Shown here: piece by piece, positions 1 to 9,104 of the stretch
Layout of the letters: the number at the start of each line of letters is the position of its first letter
Numbering within the stretch: the first letter of the stretch is position 1
Origin: Toxorhynchites rutilus septentrionalis
Taxonomy: Eukaryota; Arthropoda; Insecta; Diptera; Culicidae
Length of the DNA stretch: 64,000 nucleotides
Direction of reading: 5' to 3'
NCBI RefSeq assembly: GCF_029784135.1
Contig: NC_073745.1
Span: 56,325,205 to 56,389,204 of the forward strand
The notes under the pieces: generated by a model
The model's input: only the letters and a program-made list of their open reading frames with translations
Databases searched by the model: none
Told to the model about the DNA's origin: nothing
Made by a program: the position numbers and the translations under genes

Positions 1-345
1 GCTACACATGCACACGCGCTTGCGTAGCACACAGCTGTTTTCTGATTTGGTCCCCTTCCTTAAAGACGTAGTTCTACTTTAGAGGTTGGACACCGTGAAG
101 CAATTCGTGTCCGTCAGATACAACCGATCCAGCATTTACAACATTGTCTTCCGTCTGAAGCAAGACGAGGGTGTCGAACGGAAGCCTGTGCGTCATTAAA
201 GTGCCGCAGAAGTTGAAAAGGAAGACCTTGAGCAAGGTGACTCATTGTCCCGCAACTTGAAGTAGTACCTAGCCAAAATGGAAATTTTGACGTAGAACTA
301 CGTCTTTCAGGAAGGGTGCCAAATCAGAAAACAGGTCACGTTTTT
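1..345. repeat. Inverted-repeat fragment with transposase-like remnant
   Basis: Positions 34-75 and 293-333 are near-perfect inverted arms that both contain the palindrome GACGTAG..CTACGTC followed by a sequence reading roughly 'ggnaagggNgccaaatcagaaaac'. Between the arms, about 80-260 on the + strand, the translation resembles the helix-turn-helix end of an IS630/Tc1-mariner transposase: a stretch like 'VKQFVSVRYNRSSIYNI' then 'DEGVERKPV' before a stop. The fragment is cut by the window edge, so its full length is unknown. It is one of several copies of the palindrome-ended family found along the window. Confidence 0.5.
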
Positions 346-606
346 ATGAAATAAAGTTAATGTTAATATCTATTTTCACTGTGAACGAATTCTCATGATT
401 TGCATACCAATCGAATCGGAAATTCTCTAAGATTTGTTTGATATGCTATACATTACAATTCGCTAATCTCTAAACTCGAACATTTCTCAACAGATCAGAA
501 AGATGTTTGCATCAATTGAAAGGAAATATTTCTACGCGGCTATCACAACTAATAAAATTTTATTTCTCATTAGATGAACAATTGAATAACTGGAAAATTT
601 CAAGCG
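293..606 (+). repeat. Leader of palindrome-ended mosaic repeat (copy 1)
   Basis: It starts with the palindrome GACGTAGAACTACGTC at 295-310. Its first ~180 bp match 43499-43660 and 60482-60605. The part from about 470 matches 60690-60880 and, in reverse, 53200-53400 and 59460-59660 (shared words such as 'ctcgaacatttctcaacag' and 'ggaaatatttctacgc'). No coding potential is seen. It runs directly into the 110-bp minisatellite that follows. The two halves come from leader types that occur separately elsewhere, so this copy is a mosaic. Confidence 0.6.
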
Positions 607-1095
607 TTATCTAAATGCCCTAACTGCCAAGTTTTGATTGGCCCGATTTACGGTTTCCCCAACACAGACTTCAAAATCGATGTACCTGTGGAAATCCGCT
701 TTGCATATATACATACAAGTCGGGGGTATGTTTGTTCGCACCAAGCTGTGTTTCCCTAACACGGACTTCAAAATCAATGTGCCTGGGGGAATCCGCTTTG
801 TCGAAACATGCAAGCCCGGGGTATTTTTCTCCCCCTTAGCTGTGTTTCCCTAACAGGGACTTCAAAATTAATGTGCCTGGGGGAATCCGCAAATACATGC
901 AATTCGGGAGTATTTTTTTTGGTGTTGAGTACGTTTCGTACTCCCTGGTCGTTGTGCAGACCGGAATATGTTTCCCTTAAACGTACTTTTAAACTGAGAA
1001 GCCTGGGTAAATCGTCATTCCAGATACCAGAAGTGAATATACTCTCACGGTTCGAGAACTACGTAAACATTAAATGTGCAATAATTTCAGAGAAT
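607..1095 (+). repeat. ~110-bp minisatellite array (forward)
   Basis: Four to five degenerate units are visible, each with a core like 'gtttccctaacacagacttc', then a stretch like 'atgtgcctgggggaatccgc' and an 'acatgcaagtcgggggta' segment. The same unit occurs in reverse orientation at about 52870-53230 and 58880-59460. Open frames across it are repeat artefacts. The array always lies next to the same leader sequence, so it is a fixed part of this repeat family. Confidence 0.7.
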
Positions 1096-1099
1096 AATA

Positions 1100-2028
1100 C
1101 AGGGTGGGCCATTTAAAGTGGATGGATTTGTTTTTGCAATAGCAAAGTAAAGAAGTGGAATTTTAAATTATTTTTTTTGAAATTCATTTATTTTGGTCCA
1201 AGGAGATTTGTTCTAACTACTTTTTGATTATGATATCTCGTAAATGACCGCAAAATGTGCCCTTTTTTCGGCATTTTCCATCACTTTGCCCAATGTTTCG
1301 GCCGATATGGCAGCAATTTCTTGTCGGATATTGTCTTTCAGCGCAGCCAGGGCCCTTGGTTTACCAGTGTATACCTTGGATTTTAAATATCCCCATAAAA
1401 AAAAGTCAGGAGGCGTCAAATCAGGTTATCTCGGTGGCCAGTCATAATCGCCGTTTATCGATATTAATCTTCCGGGGAACATTTCGCGCAATAATTTGGT
1501 CGTGGCAGCCGCTGTATGGCATGTAGCGCCATCCTGTTGGAACCAGTAATTGTCCAATTCATTTTCACGAACGTTCACGTTCACGTTCTACTATAAAAAA
1601 TCGGTTATCATTGTCCGATAACGCTCCCCATTCACGGTTACCGTTGCTCCATTTTCGTTTTCAAAGAAGTACGGGCCGATGACTTTATCGGCATAAATGC
1701 CACACCACACAGTAACTTTTTGGTCGTAAAGAGGTTGCGTTTCGATGAATTGAGGGTTTTCAGTAGCATAAAACCGACAATTTTGTTTATTCACTCCTCC
1801 ATTCAAGTTGAAATGCGCCTCATCAGACATTATGATTTTTTGCCAAAAGCCAAGTTATTTTGAATGTACAGCTGAACAATTTCAGCGCGTTGTTTAGGTG
1901 TGTATTGTTCCATGGTTAAAATTGTACCGAAATGACGCTTCCAACGCGGTATGACATTTGTTAATCTGACATCTCTGTCAAAAGTTATGGGGTTGCCAGA
2001 TGCTTCCACTTTAAATGGCCCACCCTGT
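1100..2028 (-). mobile_element. Internally deleted mariner-like (IS630-Tc1) element
   Basis: The terminal inverted repeats are perfect over 23 bp (CAGGGTGGGCCATTTAAAGT and onward at 1100; its reverse complement ends at 2028), and both ends are flanked by TA, the Tc1/mariner target duplication. The - strand keeps the transposase start (reads 'MEQYTPKQRAEIVQLYIQNN', ending near 1833), then jumps to the catalytic middle ('MSDEAHFNLNGGVNKQNCRF', 1830 downward) and the third catalytic block ('PDLTPPDFFLWGYLKS', about 1370-1450). A stop codon lies in the 'WPPR*PDL' stretch. The missing N-terminal half and the stop mean it cannot encode active transposase. The spacing of the last two acidic residues, by hand count about 36, suggests a DDxD-type mariner rather than Tc1. 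Confidence 0.85.
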
Positions 2029-2159
2029 ATAAAATATAATGAACGTTTGACAATTCTTCCGTTCACATATTTTGGTAGTACTATGCATCATATCAAACGT
2101 AAAAGGACGTTCATCAAATCAACTTGTAACGAAGAACTTAATCTATTACAAAAATGTCT

Positions 2160-2265
2160 ATGCATTCTAAAATAATATTCAAAGTAGTAAACAAGTGGAT
2201 TGCATTATGTAATTGCGTAGTTCTACGTCGAAACCATGCGATCGTGTCCTAGATAGAGATTTTCA
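2160..2265 (+). repeat. Terminal segment of palindrome-ended repeat
   Basis: The segment contains 'gcgtagttctacgtc' at about 2214-2228. Its flanks ('cattctaaaataatattc' before, 'tgcgatcgtgtcctagata' after) recur at 27589-27690 and 45090-45190. It therefore looks like the far end of the same family that begins at 293 and 43499. Confidence 0.5.
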
Positions 2266-4470
2266 GAAAAATGTAAATATTTCCGAAATTTCTCATTTAA
2301 TTTATACCCATTTTCTTAAAACCAGTACTGGTGCTGGAGTCCCAAAACGTTATGAAAAGTCTTGTTGGGATTTTTTCGTAAGCGTTAGTTTGGAAATTTT
2401 AAAATACACCCACAACTCGCTATACGGCTGCTCTTTACACGGCTTTTCGTTGAACAAGCTTGGAACCGATCCGATAGAGTTTGTATGAATTTGTGTTGGA
2501 ATAATTGATTCGTTATACTTTTTTTTTCTACGCGGCCCAGGAACGTATCTATGCCGTAAAGCGAGGTATGGGTGTATAGCTTGCGGGTGAAATCTATCAA
2601 TCTGTTTTCTTCACAATTTTCTTGTGCACAAAAATGCATATAAATCCATCGATTTAGTTGCCTACGGTCATTGAAACAAAAATCAAGGGTTTGGGATGCA
2701 AAATTCTGATTTAATCCACCAAAAGGTACTGTCGTGCCTTTTTCATATCATATTTTTATTTGCTGGTCATCCTGGGACCATCCAGGTTATCCTAATGTGG
2801 CCGAACCCCCTTGAAATGGTCACCAATGTGCTAGTTTTGACAAATCACGAAGTTCGAGATGTCGCATGATGGGTTTGGTCGAAAAGAAGTAAAACTGTAA
2901 AACTGTAAAGTTGATTTTTCTCACTTGCTGCGATAGTAAGTGCAACTGTTTGATTGCTATTTAAACTTCTAAAGTGTCTGCTGGACTTGAAGTAATATGT
3001 TTAGCAACTGTCAATATCATTTTGATTTGTAAAAAATATGTTTTTCTACTATGCCTAAATATGGGAACTAAAATACTATTCAGAAAAATATAAATTTTGA
3101 TGCAATTTTATAAGGCAATTCATTGGGAAAATTACCTTGAAATGAATGTAGAACATGTCGTATAAAAAGTTTTCTATTTAATTACATAATTCCTCCAAAA
3201 TTAAAGTTCCTTTTCAGTAGTGCGTTTGATCAATTTCACCCCGGTGATCAAATGACGGTACAACAAAAATGTAGGAGACGATCGAATGATAGACATTTGC
3301 AGATTAGCGACAGACTAAAACTCGAATGAAGGGCATAATCACGTTCAGGATATGAGAGAAACATACAGTTCACGTTCGTCCAATAAAAAGTATTGGACAG
3401 TCATACTTGCTTAATCAAATATTTTTATTGTTAACACAGAACAAATATTTCAAATGGTTAACAACGCATTTTGAAACGATTATGGAATATCCATTCACAA
3501 CTTGCATGAGCTAGAAGCTCTTCACGTGATACCTCGTTAGAATTGACCGCGCAACTGTTCAATGTTGTCAAATGATTATCTACGAATACGTGCGAGTGAA
3601 CTTGACCATGAGCTTGCTATACCGTTAGCAGCCTTCACGAGCTGCGAACGTACGGAATGTACAGTAGATAATTCCTAAGCCAATCGAGCCTCCTCGTTTA
3701 CTCGAGATAATGAAACTTCCCTTCTGTTCCGGTGTGGTGCCGACCGTTTAGGTTTTTTGTTAGGGTGGCATAAATGTGATAATATAATCTGCAGATTGGA
3801 ATAGGGAGGCATGCTACGTTTTCGCATGACACGATCAATTGAGGCAATGGTGAAGACCCGCAAACAGGTTTAATTCCCCTACTTACTGAATCCATCTACG
3901 CACCAGACGGTTAAGGTGCACGCGATGCATGTCACATGTGGTGATTTCCCCTGTTTCATTACACTGCAGCTGATCAATGCAATGTTTTTTCCCTTTTCAG
4001 ATTGGAAGACACCACTGGGAGTTGTTACCCGACCGCATAAACTTAAACAGAACGAACCGAAGGTGACATCAGAATCACTTGCGCTTTCTGCGTGTCGTTC
4101 GATAGCTACCGTCAACGTCATCGAAGCGAGAGCCACTACAAGGACTGATCGAGTTCAATTGCGCTAAACAAACAGACACTCAACCACCGGCATCAACAAG
4201 CAACAAGCTAATCATTGGCGCTCCGGTTCATAGCGATCAAATCAGCAAGAGTCGCCACCCGGGTTATCATTCGGTCACGCGTTCGATCGGCCACGCGTAC
4301 TAATTGTCCCGTTGAGTGATTCCTCCGCAGCGAAGCGCACTATTATGCAACTGCGTTCGACCAATGCGGGTGGATTCTGACGAGTTGTCAAATGTTTTGA
4401 ATTAAGCGGCCGCGCACAGTAATTTGATTGTTTTGCCCGTTTCCGAACAGTTAATCTTAATTAGTGTGCT
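2266..4470. other. Non-coding stretch upstream of SLC26 gene
   Basis: I recognise no protein-coding gene. About 2245-2340 resembles 4985-5062 (shared 'gattttcagaaaaatgt' and 'aaaaccagta'), so part of it is an old repeat. From about 3500 to 4470 the base composition is less AT-rich than the flanks and the sequence appears single-copy within the window, which fits the upstream region of the transporter gene. No promoter motif other than the TATA-like site at 4474 can be defended. Confidence 0.3.
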
Positions 4471-4473
4471 GAG

Positions 4474-4498
4474 TATATAGCAGCTGTTCTTAATCAGT
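4474..4498 (+). promoter_or_regulatory. Candidate core promoter of SLC26 gene
   Basis: TATATA at 4474-4479 is followed by TCAGT (arthropod initiator) at 4494-4498, 33 bp before the proposed start codon. The 22-bp TATA-to-initiator distance is shorter than the usual ~30 bp, so this is a weak call. The paralogous gene has TATAAA at 56719-56724. Confidence 0.25.
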
Positions 4499-4530
4499 GG
4501 AACAAGTTGGCAGGAAAACAGTGCCCCATT

Positions 4531-4755
4531 ATGTTGCATCAGAAGGGTGGATCGGACGAGAGGTCAGTAGAACGGCCGAGTTGAGTCGGCTGATTGATTG
4601 GGAAAAAATGTTGTTTGATTACATTGTTTACATTCTTCACAGCAATGCCAAGGGAAGACTGGAATACAACGAGCTCTCGTATTTGGTGACGAGACCGTGC
4701 CTCCATCAGGAGGAATTCCATCAGCTGTCGCAGTATGACAGAGTGAAACCCACAC
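4531..4755 (+). CDS. SLC26 anion transporter, N-terminal coding exons 1-2
   Basis: Exon 1 is 4531-4562 (32 nt, ATG at 4531, reads MLHQKGGSDE) and ends at the donor gtcagt. The intron 4563-4642 ends ttcttcacag. Exon 2 is 4643-4755 and ends c|gtgagt in phase 1. The joined reading gives a short hydrophilic N-terminus, then 'YNELSYLVTRPCL' and 'YDRVKPT', the conserved N-terminal region of insect SLC26 proteins (family knowledge). The phase matches exon 3 at 23961 exactly. The start was chosen because the paralogue at 57076 has the same ML start, the same 32-nt exon length and the same intron position. A longer frame from 4497 reads through the intron and is not supported. It encodes the cytoplasmic N-terminus of the transporter described at 23961-26009. 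Confidence 0.85.
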
Positions 4756-5064
4756 GTGAGTATTCCATCCAGTCAGGGTGTAATTGTCAGGATTGTAAAT
4801 TTTTCATTGTACAAGAGAATTTTAACAAGCCCCATTGATATGGACAAATATTTTACAATTTTTCAATACCGATGAGCGTGGACTGTATCTTAATTGTAAT
4901 TGTCTTACATAAAATAAATTAGCAGTAACAGACAACCCATAACTAAATTTATAAGGGTGGCACCGTAAACCGGGGGGGAAATTGATCACGATTTTCAGAA
5001 AAATGTGAATATTTTCAAAATATTTTTTTGTTCAAGTTATCCCCAATTATTTTTAAAACCAGTA

Positions 5065-6100
5065 GGGTAAATGATCTTGGTTTGTCCAGTCGAAAATATG
5101 ATCATGGTTTGCCCACTTTTTTGAATGCTCTAACTCAGCGCTCCTGTGTCAAATAAGGCCTTCGAATGTTTCGAAACATATAAATGAAATTGCCTTTTAC
5201 ATGATTTATAGTAGTTTGATAGTATATTTTTACAAAATCACATGTTTTAAAGGATTATAAAATACACCTTCTATTTGTGTCAATGCGCCCCTCATTCGAG
5301 CTAACTTTTAATCGATCACCAGATGATTATTTGGCACGTATTCAGACCTTTTCTGGATTACAACACTTATAAATATTGTAAACATCATGCTTGCTCACCA
5401 TTTGTATCGGATTTACATAGCTAAACCATTAAATTAACGCTTTTTGATGAACTCAATTCTGATCATGAGTTGTCCAATTCAATAATGTTGTTTTGTCCAC
5501 ATGATTTCTATGGCAACCGCTTGGCGCGCTGCAGTTTCTTCTTCTTCTTTTTGGCGTTAATAAACTTTTCAGTTCATTCGCCTCTAGCGCTGCAGTATGT
5601 TTATGTTTGTTTATGGTGTGCTTCGCGCATAGCAGAAGTATGGTTTTTCTGTGTTGATTGTGTTGAGGTGAACACTTCTAAAATGCCCAAGAAAAGGCAA
5701 TATTCTGAAGAAAGCCTAAATTATGAATGAATCAATATGATTACACTAAACTCAAGCAATGATAAATGCAACATCTAATTGTGAATTCGAATGTTCGAAA
5801 TTCGAATTCGAAAAAATGGAGATTTCTAAAACCGGACAAACCATGATCATTTTTTTGGGCAAACCCTGATCAGAGGTGGTCAAACCATGATCATAATTCT
5901 TCTTTAAGGAAAATCGTTAAAAAACATAAAAATTTGAATAATTTCAACACCTTATGGTAGTATTAGCAACTAGAGACTTGGGGCTTTTCAACAAACCCAA
6001 ACTCGCATCGATTATGTGTGATTTTCATGAAGAAAAATCGATTTGCATTTACTAGTTGCGTAAAAACACCCCAAATTGGACAAACCAAGATCATTTACCC
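5065..6100 (+). mobile_element. Pogo-type deletion derivative / MITE
   Basis: Inverted termini GGGTAAATGATCTTGGTTTG (5065) and its complement (ending 6100) are flanked by TA on both sides. The 1036-bp body repeats the words 'aaaccatgatcat' and 'gatcatggtttg' internally. A 15-codon ORF at 5683-5730 reads MPKKRQYSEESLNYE and then stops. It resembles the first residues of pogo/Tigger transposases, just before their helix-turn-helix. This suggests that the element arose from a pogo-like transposon by losing nearly the whole transposase gene. The TA target duplication fits that superfamily. Confidence 0.75.
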
Positions 6101-6781
6101 TACATTGCTATGATAACAAAGACGGATTTCGCGCCAACTCGTCTATGGGACTGGCATGACCCTCTCAGAACTTAATGAAACTTTCTGGGCGTGAAGACCT
6201 TACCTGATTAAGCAACTTGGCATACTTAGTTTTCCGAAAATTTATCTAGACTAACATTATTAGAATTGATTCGTTCGCTCACTTGCAAGCTTATCGGACG
6301 CATTCTTCAGTCGATCCGAAAGAGGTGTTTTTTTCACATCGATTCTATTGTGTTTTTTTCATCCGGCGCGCTTGCAAGCGTGGTGAATCTCAACCAAATA
6401 AGTGGTGTACGATCGAGACACTGAGGATCCATTCAACAGATCACATACGTCACACGGCAGCGGCAAGTAGAAGTTTTTTTCTTTTTTTTCTCCTTTCTAT
6501 CATTTCTTCCACTTTCTGTGCATAACAAATACCATTGTTTCGCTTGGTGTTTACGTAATCATCAAGCGTTGGCATTAGGGTGACCATCTTCATATATATT
6601 GCACTTGAACATTTGTTGGAACTTTTTTCATTTTTGAATTTAATTTAATAAAAATTAGTTTGAATAACTATAATTTTCTACTGTAACTAAAATAGAAGTT
6701 TATCTTATTATATTTATTTTTAATTTTTTTTTATTACCAATAAATTCTGTTCATATCTAACAGTTGACGAAATTTATTACT

Positions 6782-8173
6782 ATGGCTGAAGGCGGGGAGG
6801 ATCCCGCAACGACGTCAACGTATATCTCTGATACGGAACCCCCTGAAGAACCGGAAGGTGAAGTAGAAATTGGAAGAAGAATGGAAATAGAAAATGTAAT
6901 TTCTGATGATGAGGAGGATGAAGAAAAACTGGATTTTCGTCAAAAAGTATACCCTGAGGGCTCCAAAGGCCCATTCATTGTGTACTTTAGGCGAAAATCC
7001 AAACCCCTCAATGTTATTCGCATATCTAAAGAGCTGACAAAAAAATTCTCAGATGTTACCGAGATTACTCGGATGGGGCCAGACAAATTACGAGTTGTCG
7101 TCTCCAGCCGGACCCAAGCAAATGATATAACCCGTTGCGATCTCTTTGCGATTGAGTATCGCGTATACGTGCCCTGTCGTAACGTAGAAATTGACGGCGT
7201 AATCACCGAAAAGGGTTTGACCCGAAATGATATACTCAAGGATGGAGTCGGTCGCTTCAAGAACTCTTCGCTTAAAACTGTGAAGATTCTTGCATGCGAC
7301 CAACTAAAATCCGTATCTATTATAAATAATAAGAGAGTTCTCAGTTCGACAAATTCTTTTCGAGTAACCTTTGAGGGTTCCGCCCTTCCAAACTTCGTTT
7401 CGATAGATGCGCTTCGTTTACCTGTTCGATTGTTTGTACCCCGGGTAATGAGTTGCAACAACTGCAAGCAACTTGGTCACACGGCCGTCTACTGTTGCAA
7501 CAAAAAGCGTTGCGCAGATTGTGGAGAGAGTCATGATGGGACTTCTTGCGCAAAAGAGCGCAAGTGTCTTCATTGCGACGGGGCCCCCCGTGATCTTTCT
7601 CAATGCCCGGTGTACATACAAAGAGGGGAAAAAATCAAGCGTTCCTTAAAGGAATTTTCAAAACGGACTTATGCAGAAATGCTTAAGAATTCCGTGCCAA
7701 CGACGCAGGACAATCCTTACTCCCTCCTGCAGAACGACGAGCCTGTCGCTGACGCTCCCAACGCGGGAAGTTCTGATACATCGCAGGGTGCCATCAGGAA
7801 AAGGAAAATTACTACTTTTCCATCACTCCCCAGTAAGAAGTCCGAAATTTCCCAAGTTGGATTGAAACTTCGAACCGAACGTGCTGAAAATAGACCGAAG
7901 CAAGTACCTCCTGGTTTACACGGTTCTTCTACTAACCAGGGGTCCTCAGCACGTTCCGGAACAACACCCAATACGTCTATTCCTTTTTCGCGGTCAAAGC
8001 AACAGTCACAACCTGGCTTGTTTGCGCTTTCTGACCTGATGGACAACATTTTGAATGCTTTGAATATTAATGACTCTCTTAAAAGCATAGTATTATGTTT
8101 GCTTCCGGTAGTGAGAACATTCTTGAAAGAAAAATGTGCCTTTTTAGCAGCGTTCATTTCCCTCGATGCCTGA
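6782..8173 (+). CDS. LINE 1 ORF1, gag-like zinc-knuckle protein
   Basis: The 463-residue product starts at the ATG 6782 (MAEGGEDP; an upstream in-frame TTG is not needed). The N-terminus is acidic (run of D/E around residues 40-55). The middle has a positively charged RNA-binding-like fold region beginning 'GPFIVYFRRKSKPLNVIRIS'. Residues ~225-285 have three zinc knuckles with C..C..H..C spacing: 'CNNCKQLGHTAVYC', 'CADCGESHDGTSC' and 'CLHCDGAPRDLSQC'. The C-terminus is hydrophobic ('SIVLCLLPVVRTFL'). Its role is to coat the LINE RNA. The reading frame is intact. It overlaps ORF2 by 8 nt (ATGCCTGA), as in copy 2, which suggests coupled translation. Confidence 0.85.
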   Translation: MAEGGEDPATTSTYISDTEPPEEPEGEVEIGRRMEIENVISDDEEDEEKLDFRQKVYPEGSKGPFIVYFRRKSKPLNVIRISKELTKKFSDVTEITRMGPDKLRVVVSSRTQANDITRCDLFAIEYRVYVPCRNVEIDGVITEKGLTRNDILKDGVGRFKNSSLKTVKILACDQLKSVSIINNKRVLSSTNSFRVTFEGSALPNFVSIDALRLPVRLFVPRVMSCNNCKQLGHTAVYCCNKKRCADCGESHDGTSCAKERKCLHCDGAPRDLSQCPVYIQRGEKIKRSLKEFSKRTYAEMLKNSVPTTQDNPYSLLQNDEPVADAPNAGSSDTSQGAIRKRKITTFPSLPSKKSEISQVGLKLRTERAENRPKQVPPGLHGSSTNQGSSARSGTTPNTSIPFSRSKQQSQPGLFALSDLMDNILNALNINDSLKSIVLCLLPVVRTFLKEKCAFLAAFISLDA

Positions 8174-9104
8174 TTCAGTGCAAGAGGTCAAGGAATTGAC
8201 CACTGTAATACAGTGGAATTGCAGAATCATCATCCCTAAACTAGATCAATTTAAATTTTTAGTTCATAACTCTAACTGTAATGTATTTTCCCTCTGTGAA
8301 ACATGGCTTTCTTCAGCCGACGAGCTGAATTTCCACGATTTCAACATAATTCGCCTCGATCGAAATGACTCGTTTGGTGGCGTACTATTGGGGATTAAAA
8401 AATGTCACTCCTTCTATAGAGTCACTCTCCCATCGATGACAGGCATTGAAGTTGTTGCTTGCCAGACACAAATCAATGGCAAAGACCTCTGCATTGCTTC
8501 GATATATATCCCTCCCAGAACTACGGTAGGCCGCCATCAGTTCTTTGATACTATCGAGGCAATGCCGGAGCCGCGGTTAATCTTAGGTGATTTCAACTCC
8601 CATGGAACAGCATGGGGATCACTCTACGATGACAACCGTGCCACTTTGATTTATGATCTGTGCGACAACTTCAAATTGACAGTTTTGAATACTGGGGAAG
8701 CAACCAGAATAGCCAATCCTCCTGCACGGGCAAGCATGTTAGACATATCTATATGCTCTTCTTCGTTATCCCTGGATTGCATGTGGAAGGTAATCCAAGA
8801 TCCCCATGGTAGTGATCACCTACCAATAATTTTATCGATCGCAAATGAATCAAGCTCTCGTGAGTCAGTCAATATTTCGTATGACCTCACGAAGAATATT
8901 GACTGGAGAACATTTGCGGAAATAATATCTGAAGCAATTGTTTCAATGCATGAACTTCCTCCACTCGAAGAGTATAACTTTATATCGAGTTTGATTTACG
9001 AAAGCGCACTTCAAGCTAAAAAAAAAACGTGTACCGGCTACCACTTTCCGACGTCGTCCTCCATCACTTTGGTGGGACAAGGAATGTTCAAAGGTCTACC
9101 TTGA
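8166..9104 (+). CDS. LINE 1 ORF2 part 1: APE endonuclease domain (frameshifted)
   Basis: The ATG at 8166 overlaps the ORF1 stop. It encodes the apurinic-type endonuclease of the retrotransposon: 'IQWNCR' near residue 15, 'SLCETWL', 'LILGDFNSHGTAWG' and 'GSDHLPI' are the conserved catalytic blocks. The true frame is lost within an A-run at about 9020-9029 ('gctaaaaaaaaaacg'). Beyond that run the homologous protein continues in the next frame, while this frame ends at 9104 after about 25 spurious residues. The frameshift disables nicking-linked reverse transcription by this copy unless frameshifting occurs at the A-run. Confidence 0.85.
   Translation: MPDSVQEVKELTTVIQWNCRIIIPKLDQFKFLVHNSNCNVFSLCETWLSSADELNFHDFNIIRLDRNDSFGGVLLGIKKCHSFYRVTLPSMTGIEVVACQTQINGKDLCIASIYIPPRTTVGRHQFFDTIEAMPEPRLILGDFNSHGTAWGSLYDDNRATLIYDLCDNFKLTVLNTGEATRIANPPARASMLDISICSSSLSLDCMWKVIQDPHGSDHLPIILSIANESSSRESVNISYDLTKNIDWRTFAEIISEAIVSMHELPPLEEYNFISSLIYESALQAKKKTCTGYHFPTSSSITLVGQGMFKGLP

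Noticed and set aside
607..1095. CRISPR-like array of spaced repeats
   Set aside because: Units are ~110 bp, degenerate, without unique spacers, in a eukaryotic genome; it is a minisatellite.
4497..4838. Single-exon 113-residue protein
   Set aside because: It reads through the 80-bp intron 4563-4642 and past the donor at 4756; splice sites and the paralogue support two exons instead.
5470..5730. 86-residue host protein
   Set aside because: Lies inside the pogo-type MITE; only the last 15 codons have a recognisable origin.
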